From the NCBI GenBank assembly GCA_937982515.1, contig CALJMB010000371.1:1-11006 (forward strand): 11,006 nucleotides of DNA, given 5' to 3'. The notes under the pieces were generated by a model, which saw only the letters and a program-made list of their open reading frames with translations, was not told where the DNA came from and made no database searches. This DNA is from an uncultured Balneolaceae bacterium (lineage in GTDB: Bacteria; Bacteroidota; Rhodothermia; Balneolales; Balneolaceae). The first letter of the stretch is position 1; the number at the start of each line of letters is the position of its first letter. A program made the translations under genes and the position numbers. Positions 1 to 6,445 of this stretch are shown piece by piece.

Positions 1-16
1 ACCCCTTGTTCCCCTT

Positions 17-34
17 CCCGACAGGCCTGTCGGG
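17..34. repeat. Perfect 18-nt palindrome
   Basis: CCCGACAGGCCTGTCGGG is its own reverse complement. It lies directly before the first copy of the 40-base direct repeat and shares its last four bases with it. As RNA it would fold into a GC-rich stem. It has no T-run on either side, so I do not call it an intrinsic terminator. Confidence 0.7.
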
Positions 35-92
35 AGAGACGCCTTGCGAAGAATTCAGCTTGTTTCCGCCCACTCCTCCCTATCTTGGAAGA

Positions 93-114
93 GGCACGAG
101 CGGACGCTCGCGCC
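93..114. repeat. Hairpin-forming repeat, 10-bp arms
   Basis: The arms GGCACGAGCG and CGCTCGCGCC flank a 2-nt loop. One internal position is A opposite C on the plus strand, which becomes a G-U pair in minus-strand RNA. It may be a small dispersed palindromic repeat; function unknown. Confidence 0.6.
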
Positions 115-145
115 ATTAAAGCCTTGCGTAGAACGTGGCATCCCC

Positions 146-165
146 GGGCGTACGGCGGTACGCCC
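146..165. repeat. GGGCGTAC hairpin repeat, copy 1
   Basis: The arms GGGCGTAC and GTACGCCC enclose the loop GGCG, followed by CTA. A second copy lies about 9.6 kb away at 9777-9798 with the same loop. The innermost pair there is changed from C-G to T-A on both arms, so pairing is preserved. Confidence 0.75.
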
Positions 166-245
166 CTACCCATCCATCGCACCTGCCGGGAGAGGCGCCT
201 TGCGTAGAACACAGCCCGCTTCCGCCTACCGCCACTGCTTATTGC

Positions 246-1541
246 TTACTGCTCACTGACCAGCTCTTTAGCCGGCAGAATCTTACCCTTCACTTCACCA
301 AACCCGATGCGGTATCCATCACCCCGGGCGTAGCCGGTCATGGTTACCGTATCTCCGTCCCGGAGGAAGGCGCGCTCCTCTCCATTTGGTAATTTCAGTG
401 GCCTTTCTCCGTTCCAGCTCAGTTCCAGCAGGCTTCCGTAGGAATCTTCCAAAGGGCCGCTGATGGTTCCGGAGGCGTAGAGATCACCGGGCTGCACATC
501 GCATCCGGTGATGGTTTGGTGAGCCAGCTGCTGGTTCATATTCCAATACAGGTATTTGTAATTGGAAGCAGCCATTCTGTGTGGTTCCTGCATCTGTTCT
601 CCCTGCAAGTACACCTCCAGCTCTATATCGTACCAGCCGCGGTCGGAGCGCAGGTACGGCAACGGCTTCGGGTCTTGCTGCGGCCCCCCGGTTCGAAAAG
701 GCTCCAGCGCATCCAGTGTAACAATCCATGGAGAGATCGAGGTAGCCCAGTTCTTAGCCAGAAACGGCCCCAGGGGCTGGTACTCCCATTTCTGGATGTC
801 GCGCGCGCTCCAGTCGTTGACCAATACCAGTCCAAAGATATGCTCCCGCGCCTTGTTTACGGGGATCGGTTCTCCCAGCCTGTTTCCTTCGCCCGTGATG
901 AAACCCACTTCCAGCTCAAAATCCACCCTGTCGCTTGGGTGGAACCCGGGGGTCTCCCCATCCCCGGAAAGAATCTGTCCCTGAGGCCGGTGTATATCCG
1001 TTCCGCTTACCACCACGGAGCTCGACCGTCCGTGATATCCCACCGGCAGGTGCCGCCAATTGGGTTTGAGGGCATTTTCCACTCCCCGGAACATCGTTCC
1101 TACATTCAGGGCGTGCTGCTCGGAAGAGTAGAAATCCGTATAGTCGCCGATACGTACAGGCAGCAGCATTTCTACCTTATCCATCGGTATCAGTACCAGT
1201 TCACGCAGAGATTCATTGTCGCGGAGGGATGGCTCGTCTGCATCGAGCAGATTGCTGATCACCGACCGCGCCTCCATCCACGCCTTGTGGCCCATGCTCA
1301 GAAAGGTATTGAGCGCAAGCTCCGAAAACGGCCGCTTGCCATCCAGCTCTGGCCCGTCGAACACACCGGCCTGTTCCAGTTCGGCCAGGTTGAGGACATA
1401 ATTGCCAATAGCCGTACAGATAAAAGCAGAACCTCCCTCTTTGGGGCTACAAACACCGTACGGGAGGTTTTGGATGGGAAAGTGAGAATCGGGCTCTGTG
1501 TTGATGAATGATTTCAGCTCGGGGTCGTTGGTTGGGTGCAT
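246..1541 (-). CDS. fahA: Fumarylacetoacetase (fumarylacetoacetate hydrolase)
   Basis: This enzyme hydrolyses 4-fumarylacetoacetate to fumarate and acetoacetate, the last step of tyrosine breakdown through homogentisate, in the cytosol. The 431-aa product matches the mammalian enzyme closely through its catalytic domain, with a small N-terminal domain over about residues 1-120. The expected metal ligands are present: D136 in TDFYSS, E209 and E211 in DFELEV, and D243 in NDWSARDIQ. The catalytic H143 follows the first of these, K263 and T359 (SGTISG) are in place, and a GDGYRIGFG motif lies near the C terminus. The length is normal for the family. The ATG at 1541 gives the expected N terminus. 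The TAA stop falls inside repeat-like DNA that continues into 1-245. No other homogentisate-pathway gene is in the window, and the upstream neighbour is a protein of unknown function. Confidence 0.97.
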   Translation of the reverse strand: MHPTNDPELKSFINTEPDSHFPIQNLPYGVCSPKEGGSAFICTAIGNYVLNLAELEQAGVFDGPELDGKRPFSELALNTFLSMGHKAWMEARSVISNLLDADEPSLRDNESLRELVLIPMDKVEMLLPVRIGDYTDFYSSEQHALNVGTMFRGVENALKPNWRHLPVGYHGRSSSVVVSGTDIHRPQGQILSGDGETPGFHPSDRVDFELEVGFITGEGNRLGEPIPVNKAREHIFGLVLVNDWSARDIQKWEYQPLGPFLAKNWATSISPWIVTLDALEPFRTGGPQQDPKPLPYLRSDRGWYDIELEVYLQGEQMQEPHRMAASNYKYLYWNMNQQLAHQTITGCDVQPGDLYASGTISGPLEDSYGSLLELSWNGERPLKLPNGEERAFLRDGDTVTMTGYARGDGYRIGFGEVKGKILPAKELVSEQ

Positions 1542-1577
1542 AGTTGTAAGCTTCCGGCTATTAAAAGAATAGTCTCT

Positions 1578-1713
1578 GAATCGCAGATTAAGCTGATTTA
1601 CCAGATTTCACAGATTTACAGGCAAACTTTCAGTTTGCCTGTGCCGGGGATAACAAGCTGGAAGCTTGTTCAAGAAATCTGCGAAATCATTAAATCAGCT
1701 TAATCTGCGATTC
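1578..1713. repeat. Nested inverted-repeat element
   Basis: This 136-bp element fills most of the spacer between fah and the 328-aa gene. Outer arms of 23 nt (1578-1600 and 1691-1713) are perfect reverse complements. Inner arms (1604-1617 and 1675-1688) pair at 13 of 14 positions. The enclosed apex holds two further perfect hairpins: ACAGGCAAACT/AGTTTGCCTGT with loop TTC (1618-1642), and AACAAGCT/AGCTTGTT with loop GGA (1652-1670). The predicted fold is one long stem topped by two arms. It has no coding capacity and looks like a MITE-like or REP-like element. It may also affect fah mRNA, because it ends only 36 nt upstream of the fah start. Confidence 0.85.
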
Positions 1714-1719
1714 GGTTAT

Positions 1720-2706
1720 TTATAAAAGCTCCAGCTCTCTGAGGTCTTCTCTTGGCTCATCGAAGCTGCAGCTGCCGTAAGAGATCAGTGCTGTTGCCCG
1801 GAGTTGTTCCATTTCATGCGCTGAAACAGACAAGCCATTCCAGCTGAATGCTTCGTCACTGAACACAAACTGTTCGGGATCTTCCTCGCGAAGAATTTCT
1901 TCAAGCTCTTCATCTGAAAGATTATGAGCATGCGCCAGCATGGCTCCTCCAAACACGTTAAAGAAGCCGTGCATGGTTGCCTGAAGAGACTCGTCAAAGT
2001 GGCGTACCGGGTGATGCAGGCCTGCCGTGCATTTTACGGGCACCTTGTAGTCGCGGGCTCTGTTCAGAGCATACGCCACCTGTTCCGGCGATGGAAATGC
2101 GCCGGCTTCCACCCCGCCGCAGCGGAGCTTAAATCCGGCATGATAATAGGAACCATACCTGCCTGCATTCGTTTTATTGTGATTAGAAATAGCCCGGATA
2201 ACGGTTTCCGGATCGCTTTCCCGGTTCTGGCCGGGTGCCACTTCATAAAAGATATAACCGGGTAACAGAACAGACGCGCCGGCTAAGCGGGCGGCATCGG
2301 CCAGCAGCTCTTCGAGCATGCCGATGTCATTAGCCCGAACGGCTTCTTCAGGCAGCTTTATTTCAAGCACATCGGTTGAAACATGTTCCCCGTATGCTTC
2401 ATGAAAGTGCAGGCAGTGTTGCAGGGCCGCTTCTACCTTACCGGCAAAACCATCTGCGGCTTCGCTTGTCTCACCCAGCACAGAAAACCTGAACGGTTCC
2501 TCTCCGGCGGATAATGCCTCCCGGTAAGCTTCCAGCTCCTCCAGCCGGGAGGCCGGAATGATAAACCGGGAAAGCATCCATGAGTCGCTTTCCTGCCGGT
2601 ACTGTATAAAGTTATGAATAGCCGCATCCAGCGGAAGCCGGGCGGGCGGGAACAGGCCGGCGTAATCGATGATGCCCCTCATGAATGCTTTCAGGCTCTT
2701 TTTCAT
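1720..2706 (-). CDS. Conserved protein of unknown function, possible alpha/beta barrel
   Basis: I do not recognise a named function for this 328-aa protein. It has no signal peptide and no membrane segment, so it is probably cytosolic. Strongly patterned motifs suggest a real enzyme-like family: RGIIDYAGLFPPA near the N terminus (10-22), GFKLRCGG (191-198), PVKCTAGLHHPVRH (223-236), GFFNVFGGA (247-255) and SYGSCSFDEPREDL at the C terminus (309-322). Predicted short strands alternate with helices, as in a TIM barrel, and conserved-looking K194, R196, K225 and H231/H232 would sit at strand ends. That fold is my inference. The gene lies upstream of fah, but a 178-bp repeat-bearing spacer separates them, so co-transcription is uncertain. 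The ATG at 2706 puts the first motif at a sensible distance from the N terminus. Confidence 0.85.
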   Translation of the reverse strand: MKKSLKAFMRGIIDYAGLFPPARLPLDAAIHNFIQYRQESDSWMLSRFIIPASRLEELEAYREALSAGEEPFRFSVLGETSEAADGFAGKVEAALQHCLHFHEAYGEHVSTDVLEIKLPEEAVRANDIGMLEELLADAARLAGASVLLPGYIFYEVAPGQNRESDPETVIRAISNHNKTNAGRYGSYYHAGFKLRCGGVEAGAFPSPEQVAYALNRARDYKVPVKCTAGLHHPVRHFDESLQATMHGFFNVFGGAMLAHAHNLSDEELEEILREEDPEQFVFSDEAFSWNGLSVSAHEMEQLRATALISYGSCSFDEPREDLRELELL

Positions 2707-2919
2707 ATGTACAGTGCACTAAGCGGTTGCGGCTCTTTTGATTCGTGCGGCAATATTTGCATCGGCGTCCTTATTGTTATAGCCACTAAAACACGAAAAC
2801 ACAAATATGTTATGTTTTAGTGGCTTACATCGCCGGATGCTTATTCATACAACACGCTTTCAGGAAAGTTCTGCCCCGAATGCCTTCGGGCTCAATCCCG
2901 GCCTTTTCTGGACACGAGG
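2707..2919. repeat. Spacer with several hairpins
   Basis: This is a noncoding spacer between hemW and the 328-aa gene. It contains a 13-bp inverted repeat at 2781-2825 (AGCCACTAAAACA and its complement, 19-nt loop), a CTTTC/GAAAG hairpin at 2857-2868, and a CCCGAA/TTCGGG hairpin with a 4-nt loop at 2875-2890. None is followed by a T-run on the minus strand, so a classical terminator for hemW is not evident. Confidence 0.65.
2781..2825. repeat. 13-bp inverted repeat with 19-nt loop
   Basis: The arms at 2781-2793 and 2813-2825 are perfect complements, and the loop is A-rich (ACACGAAAACACAAA-like text). The wording resembles the 'CCACTAAAACAC' dispersed repeats I associate with environmental Bacteroidota-like genomes; that association is from memory and unchecked. 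Confidence 0.7.
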
Positions 2920-4056
2920 CTATCCATGCAAGGTTATCAGATCTAAAATTACAGCATCCGCAATCCGGATGCCCTCGCCGGTCAGTACAATGCGGTCATC
3001 AAAGCTCAGTGTGCCTTCATGCCGGCTCCTTTCTAAATACTCTCGCTGACGCTCGTTTACAGAATAGTGATACTTCTGCTTCAGCTCATCTACAGACAAC
3101 CCCTCCCGGGTTCTCAGGGCCAGCATAATGCGCTCTTCGGCAAGTTCGTGCAGAGAGAGTTCTTCCACCTCATCGATAACAGCCTCCCGGTTCTCTCTCA
3201 GATACGCGCGCAGGTCGGGCTTATTTTTCCAGCGCTTCGCCACACCGTTCCACCAGAAAGAGTGGGCGCCGGGGCCCAACCCGAGATAGTTGCAGTGCCG
3301 CCAGTAATTGCTGTTGTGTACGGCTTCGTGGCCAGGTTTGCTGAAGTTGCTCACCTCATACCGGCAGATGCCATGCTCCCGCAGGTGTTCGGCTACCAGG
3401 TCGAAATGATCGGCGACGGCGTCATCTTCCGGTGGAACGATCCGTCCCAGGCTCACCTGTTTGCCCAGCCGGGTATTGGGCTCCACCGTCAGCGAATAGG
3501 CCGAGACATGAGGCGGATCGAATGCCAGCAACTGATCCAGATCGGCTTCCAGGTCATCGGGCGACTGCCCGGGATTGCCGTAAATGAGATCAACGGTAAA
3601 GGTGTCAAAACCGGCTCTGCTCAGTAACTCCAGGCACTGCAGGGCTTCTTCCCGGGTATGTGCCCGGTTCATAAATTTCAGCAGATCCGGGTTGAAGGTC
3701 TGCACGCCCATACTCGCCCGGTCAACGCCCAGCGACCGCAGCGCACGGAGATAATCAGCCCGCACATCATCGGGATTCATCTCCAGGGTAAGCTCCTGCA
3801 GCTGAAGATTGAAAGTGGACCGGAGCGCCTCCAGTATGCGTTCAACCTGGGCGGGTTCCAGCAGAGAAGGAGTGCCTCCCCCGAAGTAAACCGTCTGCAC
3901 CGGCTCTCCGGCATAGGGAGTATCTGCGTAGCTTCGAATTTCTTCTGTGAGCTTATCTACAAAACGCTCCTGCTCGGACGTGCGGGTTACAAAGTAGAAA
4001 TCGCAGTAGGAACAAGCCTGCTTGCAAAAGGGAATATGGAGGTAGATTCCGGACAT
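2920..4056 (-). CDS. hemW: Radical SAM heme chaperone HemW
   Basis: HemW binds heme and a 4Fe-4S cluster and delivers heme to target proteins. It was formerly annotated as oxygen-independent coproporphyrinogen oxidase. The 378-aa product opens with YLHIPFCKQACSYCDF, giving the CxxxCxxC cluster ligands C11, C15 and C18. It then has the SAM-binding GGGTPS at 59-64 and the HNSNYW segment (family motif HNxxYW) that marks HemW and is absent from true HemN. The cysteine motif ends CDF rather than the CGC of HemN, and the N terminus is short, both arguing for HemW. Length is normal. The ATG at 4056 starts two residues before the conserved GIYLHIPFC. The upstream neighbour is the carbonic anhydrase-like gene, with a 50-nt gap that holds a hairpin. 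Confidence 0.95.
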   Translation of the reverse strand: MSGIYLHIPFCKQACSYCDFYFVTRTSEQERFVDKLTEEIRSYADTPYAGEPVQTVYFGGGTPSLLEPAQVERILEALRSTFNLQLQELTLEMNPDDVRADYLRALRSLGVDRASMGVQTFNPDLLKFMNRAHTREEALQCLELLSRAGFDTFTVDLIYGNPGQSPDDLEADLDQLLAFDPPHVSAYSLTVEPNTRLGKQVSLGRIVPPEDDAVADHFDLVAEHLREHGICRYEVSNFSKPGHEAVHNSNYWRHCNYLGLGPGAHSFWWNGVAKRWKNKPDLRAYLRENREAVIDEVEELSLHELAEERIMLALRTREGLSVDELKQKYHYSVNERQREYLERSRHEGTLSFDDRIVLTGEGIRIADAVILDLITLHG

Positions 4057-4073
4057 GGGGAATTAGGAATGGG

Positions 4074-4102
4074 GGAATCAGGAATGCTACATTCCTGATT
4101 CC
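4074..4102. repeat. 13-bp hairpin between the gamma-CA gene and hemW
   Basis: The arms GGAATCAGGAATG (4074-4086) and its exact complement (4090-4102) enclose a 3-nt loop. A second, unpaired copy of the left arm, with one change (GGAATTAGGAATG), lies at 4059-4071, immediately beside the hemW start. On the minus strand the stem is followed by CCCCATTCC, not by a T-run, so it is not a typical terminator. It would sit in the hemW leader of any transcript coming from the upstream gene. Confidence 0.75.
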
Positions 4103-4106
4103 TATT

Positions 4107-4652
4107 TCATTCTGGGGTATAAAAGGGATTCTCTTCGTAGGTGTCTTTCTGCTGGTAAGCGCGGGCGTACGTTACGTAATTGTCGGCGTGCTCTTTGATG
4201 GAAGCGCGCTCTTCATCGCTTAGTTTGCGGACCTGCTTTACGGGTGAACCCATATAGAGGTAACCTGATTCCAGCGTTTTGCCCGGCGGTACCAGGCTCC
4301 CGGCGGCTACGATGACATCCGGCTCGATGACGGCCTTATCCAGTACGGTGGCGTGGATGCCAACCAGCACCCGGTCGTGAATGGTACAGCCGTGAATCAT
4401 AGCGCTGTGGCCAACCGTAACTTCGTTGCCGATGCGGGTCGGGCCGGTCTGGTTCATCACATGGATGCACGTGTTATCCTGTATGTTGGAGCGCTCGCCA
4501 ATCCTGATCCAGTTGACGTCGCCCCGGATGGTTACGTTGAACCAGACGCTGCTCTCCCGGCCGAGGGCCACATCGCCAATGATATCCGCACTGGGTGCTA
4601 CGAATACGGAGCCGTCATATTGTGGAGAACGTTTTAAAAACTCGTAGATCAT
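4107..4652 (-). CDS. Gamma-carbonic anhydrase family hexapeptide-repeat protein
   Basis: The 181-aa protein has the left-handed beta-helix signature of the gamma-carbonic anhydrase/YrdA/PaaY family, with repeating I/V-G-x-x-x turns over about residues 14-140. The three metal-binding histidines are visible: H64 in TCIHV, and H82 and H87 in VGHSAMIHGC, with the five-residue spacing between the last two seen in Methanosarcina Cam. A C-terminal helix follows GSPVKQVRKLSDEE. Such proteins form trimers with the metal between subunits. Many bacterial members have weak or unproven carbonic anhydrase activity, so the exact reaction is uncertain. It has no signal peptide and is probably cytosolic. The ATG at 4652 starts directly before the conserved N-terminal region. 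The TGA stop lies just beside the hairpin in front of hemW. Confidence 0.92.
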   Translation of the reverse strand: MIYEFLKRSPQYDGSVFVAPSADIIGDVALGRESSVWFNVTIRGDVNWIRIGERSNIQDNTCIHVMNQTGPTRIGNEVTVGHSAMIHGCTIHDRVLVGIHATVLDKAVIEPDVIVAAGSLVPPGKTLESGYLYMGSPVKQVRKLSDEERASIKEHADNYVTYARAYQQKDTYEENPFYTPE

Positions 4653-4885
4653 GGCAGTTAATATTTAGAAGAATAAAGATCCTGTGCCGTACCACAGAGT
4701 ATCGCAGAGGAAATGCAGAGCTACACAGAGCTCTCCGTGCAACTCAGCGCCTTCTCCGCGAACCTCTGTGTAACAATATTGGCAAGGCAGTTAGCCACAG
4801 ATCTGTGGCTAAATAATACTATACCTGCTTTGCAGTTACAATACCGGCTTATGATACCCGCTATGTGTACCTCAATTTTACTCCT
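4653..4885. repeat. Spacer with CAGAG-type repeat and perfect palindrome
   Basis: This is a noncoding spacer. At 4691-4730 the motif CAGAG recurs four times at 10-11 bp steps (4695, 4705, 4716, 4726). Text at 4760-4775 (AACCTCTGTGTAA) is the approximate reverse complement of the first copies, so the whole could fold back. I associate such CACAGAG/CTCTGTG blocks with widespread dispersed repeats, from memory. A perfect 22-nt palindrome follows at 4791-4812. No gene is visible. Confidence 0.65.
4791..4812. repeat. Perfect 22-nt palindrome
   Basis: TTAGCCACAGA is followed directly by its exact reverse complement TCTGTGGCTAA with no loop. It lies between the Tat-protein gene and the carbonic anhydrase-like gene. 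It could be a protein-binding dyad or part of the CAGAG-type repeat; nothing here decides between these. Confidence 0.8.
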
Positions 4886-6445
4886 TTACATTCGAAGCCG
4901 TTCGTCGGCAAGATCCAGCCGGTACATAACCTGGTTGTAATCGTAGTAGGGCGTTTGTTCTTCATTACCGCTGAACGAATTTGTGTAGGTGCCCTGAAAA
5001 TAGATAAAGCGGCCGCCTTTCTGGTCGAAAAAGGGGTGATGAATGGGATTGTAGAAGGTGTATTGATTGTGAGTAACAATCTTTTTGGCGCGGGTCCACG
5101 GCCCTTCCGGCGCCGGGGCTTCGGCATACCAGATCTCTCCGAGAAGAGATGTGCCAAATATCTGGCCAAAGATCATCACCCAGCACTTGCGGAATTCGTT
5201 CCAGCAGACCGTTCCTCTGTGGGCTATAACCGGCTCTCCGCTGTCGGTATCCACCGTCCGAAACGGCGATTCCTCCGCCTTCATCTTACCGGCTTCAACC
5301 AATGAATGCTGCTCGGAAGGGATAATCGGATCGGTATCCCGTTTCCACCCCCAGCGCAACACGCCATCGCCGGTGCGATCGAGTTTACTGTCTGTGCCCT
5401 GATAGCGGCTTCCCGGTGCGAGCGGAGTGTACGCTTCGTAGCGCGCAGGATCTTTGATGGCATCCGGCGTAGCGGGAACGCGCAGGTTTGGATACGGATG
5501 GGGGAAGTACAGGTAGGTAGTGCCCTGATCCACCCGGGTGAATGTCGACCATCCCTGCGGATGAAGCCTGCTCTCCCGGTCAAACTCCTTAACCCGCTCG
5601 AACGTTTGGGTTGAGTCGTTGAAGACCACCAATCCCTGCTCCAGCCGGGGTTTATTCAGATTTTCCAGCCGCTCGTACCGCCCCATCATGCGCTCCCGCC
5701 CATCCTTGTCTTTCACAGTCAAAAGACCATCCAGCCAGACGACTCCCGGCCCTTCCAGGGGAATCATGGCCCGGCTGAACCCGTTGTCGTCCACGAAGTA
5801 CCTGAGATTAACGCCCCCGGCCGGATCCAGCCCTCCTTTTCCCGGCAACAGGGAGGTTGCACCCGAAGTGCGGAAGTTGCCCAGCGGGTAGGCGGGCCTG
5901 GTCGTATCGCCAAAGAACCAGTAGATCTGATCCCGGTATGGCAGAGCGAGCGCGCTGTCCTGACCCATGACCTTACTGTTCAGCAAGGGTTCTTCAATGG
6001 GAACGTCGAGCCCGAGGAGAACGCTGTCCCGGTAGATCCCCTGCCCGGTTAACCGGTACAAGCGTTCGGCGATGTTCACTCTCTTCACCTTCAGCTGCGC
6101 GCTTTTGCCCGGTTCCGTATATAGCCTTGCCCCCCGGTAACCGAACCCGTCAGCCGGATATTCGTACCCGTGGCTTTGGATGTAAAAGAAAACTTCCTGC
6201 TCCATCAGTCCCGGTTCATAAAAAGCAATGACGCCGTTGCTGTCGGTAATGTGGCAAATGTTATTTTCGGTTACCAGCTCCACCATCGGCACCCCCCGGC
6301 CGGTCTGCTCGTCTACTACCGTGATACGAAAGTAATGCTCCCGCAGGTGATTATCCCGTAACATGGCTCCGCCCGGCAGTGCAGCGCCGGCAGCCGCAAC
6401 GGCGCTTCTGGAAAGGAACGCTTTTCTGCTGATTGATCTGCTCAT
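4886..6445 (-). CDS. Tat-exported protein, Ig-like domain plus probable beta-propeller
   Basis: I do not recognise a named gene. With the ATG at 6445 the product has 519 residues and begins MSRSISRKAFLSRSAVAAAG, a twin-arginine-like signal with an Arg-Lys pair, followed by an Ala-rich core. This start is preferred because an upstream ATG at 6514 would add 23 residues in front of a normal-looking signal. Residues of about 38-122 look like a carboxypeptidase-regulatory or Ig-like beta domain (YFRITVVDEQTGRGVP ... DSNGVIAFYEPG). From about residue 140 on, repeated strands with IYWFFGDTTRP, a Trp-rich GPGVVWLDG, and IWYAEAPAPEGPW near the C terminus resemble glycosidase-like five-bladed propellers (DUF4185 or GH43-like). 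An exported carbohydrate-related role is an inference. The C terminus (VMYRLDLADERLRM) appears complete. The upstream spacer contains the 22-bp palindromic array. Confidence 0.85.
   Translation of the reverse strand: MSRSISRKAFLSRSAVAAAGAALPGGAMLRDNHLREHYFRITVVDEQTGRGVPMVELVTENNICHITDSNGVIAFYEPGLMEQEVFFYIQSHGYEYPADGFGYRGARLYTEPGKSAQLKVKRVNIAERLYRLTGQGIYRDSVLLGLDVPIEEPLLNSKVMGQDSALALPYRDQIYWFFGDTTRPAYPLGNFRTSGATSLLPGKGGLDPAGGVNLRYFVDDNGFSRAMIPLEGPGVVWLDGLLTVKDKDGRERMMGRYERLENLNKPRLEQGLVVFNDSTQTFERVKEFDRESRLHPQGWSTFTRVDQGTTYLYFPHPYPNLRVPATPDAIKDPARYEAYTPLAPGSRYQGTDSKLDRTGDGVLRWGWKRDTDPIIPSEQHSLVEAGKMKAEESPFRTVDTDSGEPVIAHRGTVCWNEFRKCWVMIFGQIFGTSLLGEIWYAEAPAPEGPWTRAKKIVTHNQYTFYNPIHHPFFDQKGGRFIYFQGTYTNSFSGNEEQTPYYDYNQVMYRLDLADERLRM

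Larger units (their letters stand above)
1..245. repeat. Noncoding repeat-rich block downstream of fah
   Basis: I see no credible gene here; the short open frames have no recognisable protein features. The block is a patchwork of short repeats. These are a perfect 18-nt palindrome at 17-34, a 40-base direct repeat (31-70 against 187-226, 33 of 40 bases the same by eye), a third copy of its core GCCTTGCGTAGAAC at 121-134, a hairpin at 93-114 and a GGGCGTAC hairpin at 146-165. The segment at 227-250 is a run of CTGCTTATTGCTTACTGCTC-like text that reaches into the fah stop codon. The pattern suits dispersed intergenic repeats rather than a gene. Confidence 0.7.

Noticed and set aside
44..392. 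Short plus-strand open frames near the window start
   Set aside because: They run through repeat blocks and the antisense of the fah 3' end, with no recognisable protein pattern.
516..1511. Long open frame of 331 codons on the plus strand, antisense to fah
   Set aside because: The minus-strand fah frame has every catalytic residue of its family. The antisense frame has no recognisable domain and is a by-product of GC-rich codon use.
3067..4098. Plus-strand open frames opposite hemW
   Set aside because: They lie wholly or largely opposite a gene with clear HemW motifs and show no family features of their own.
4965..5186. Alternate-frame open frames within the Tat-protein gene
   Set aside because: They overlap a long frame with a signal peptide and coherent beta-rich domains, and have no features of their own.
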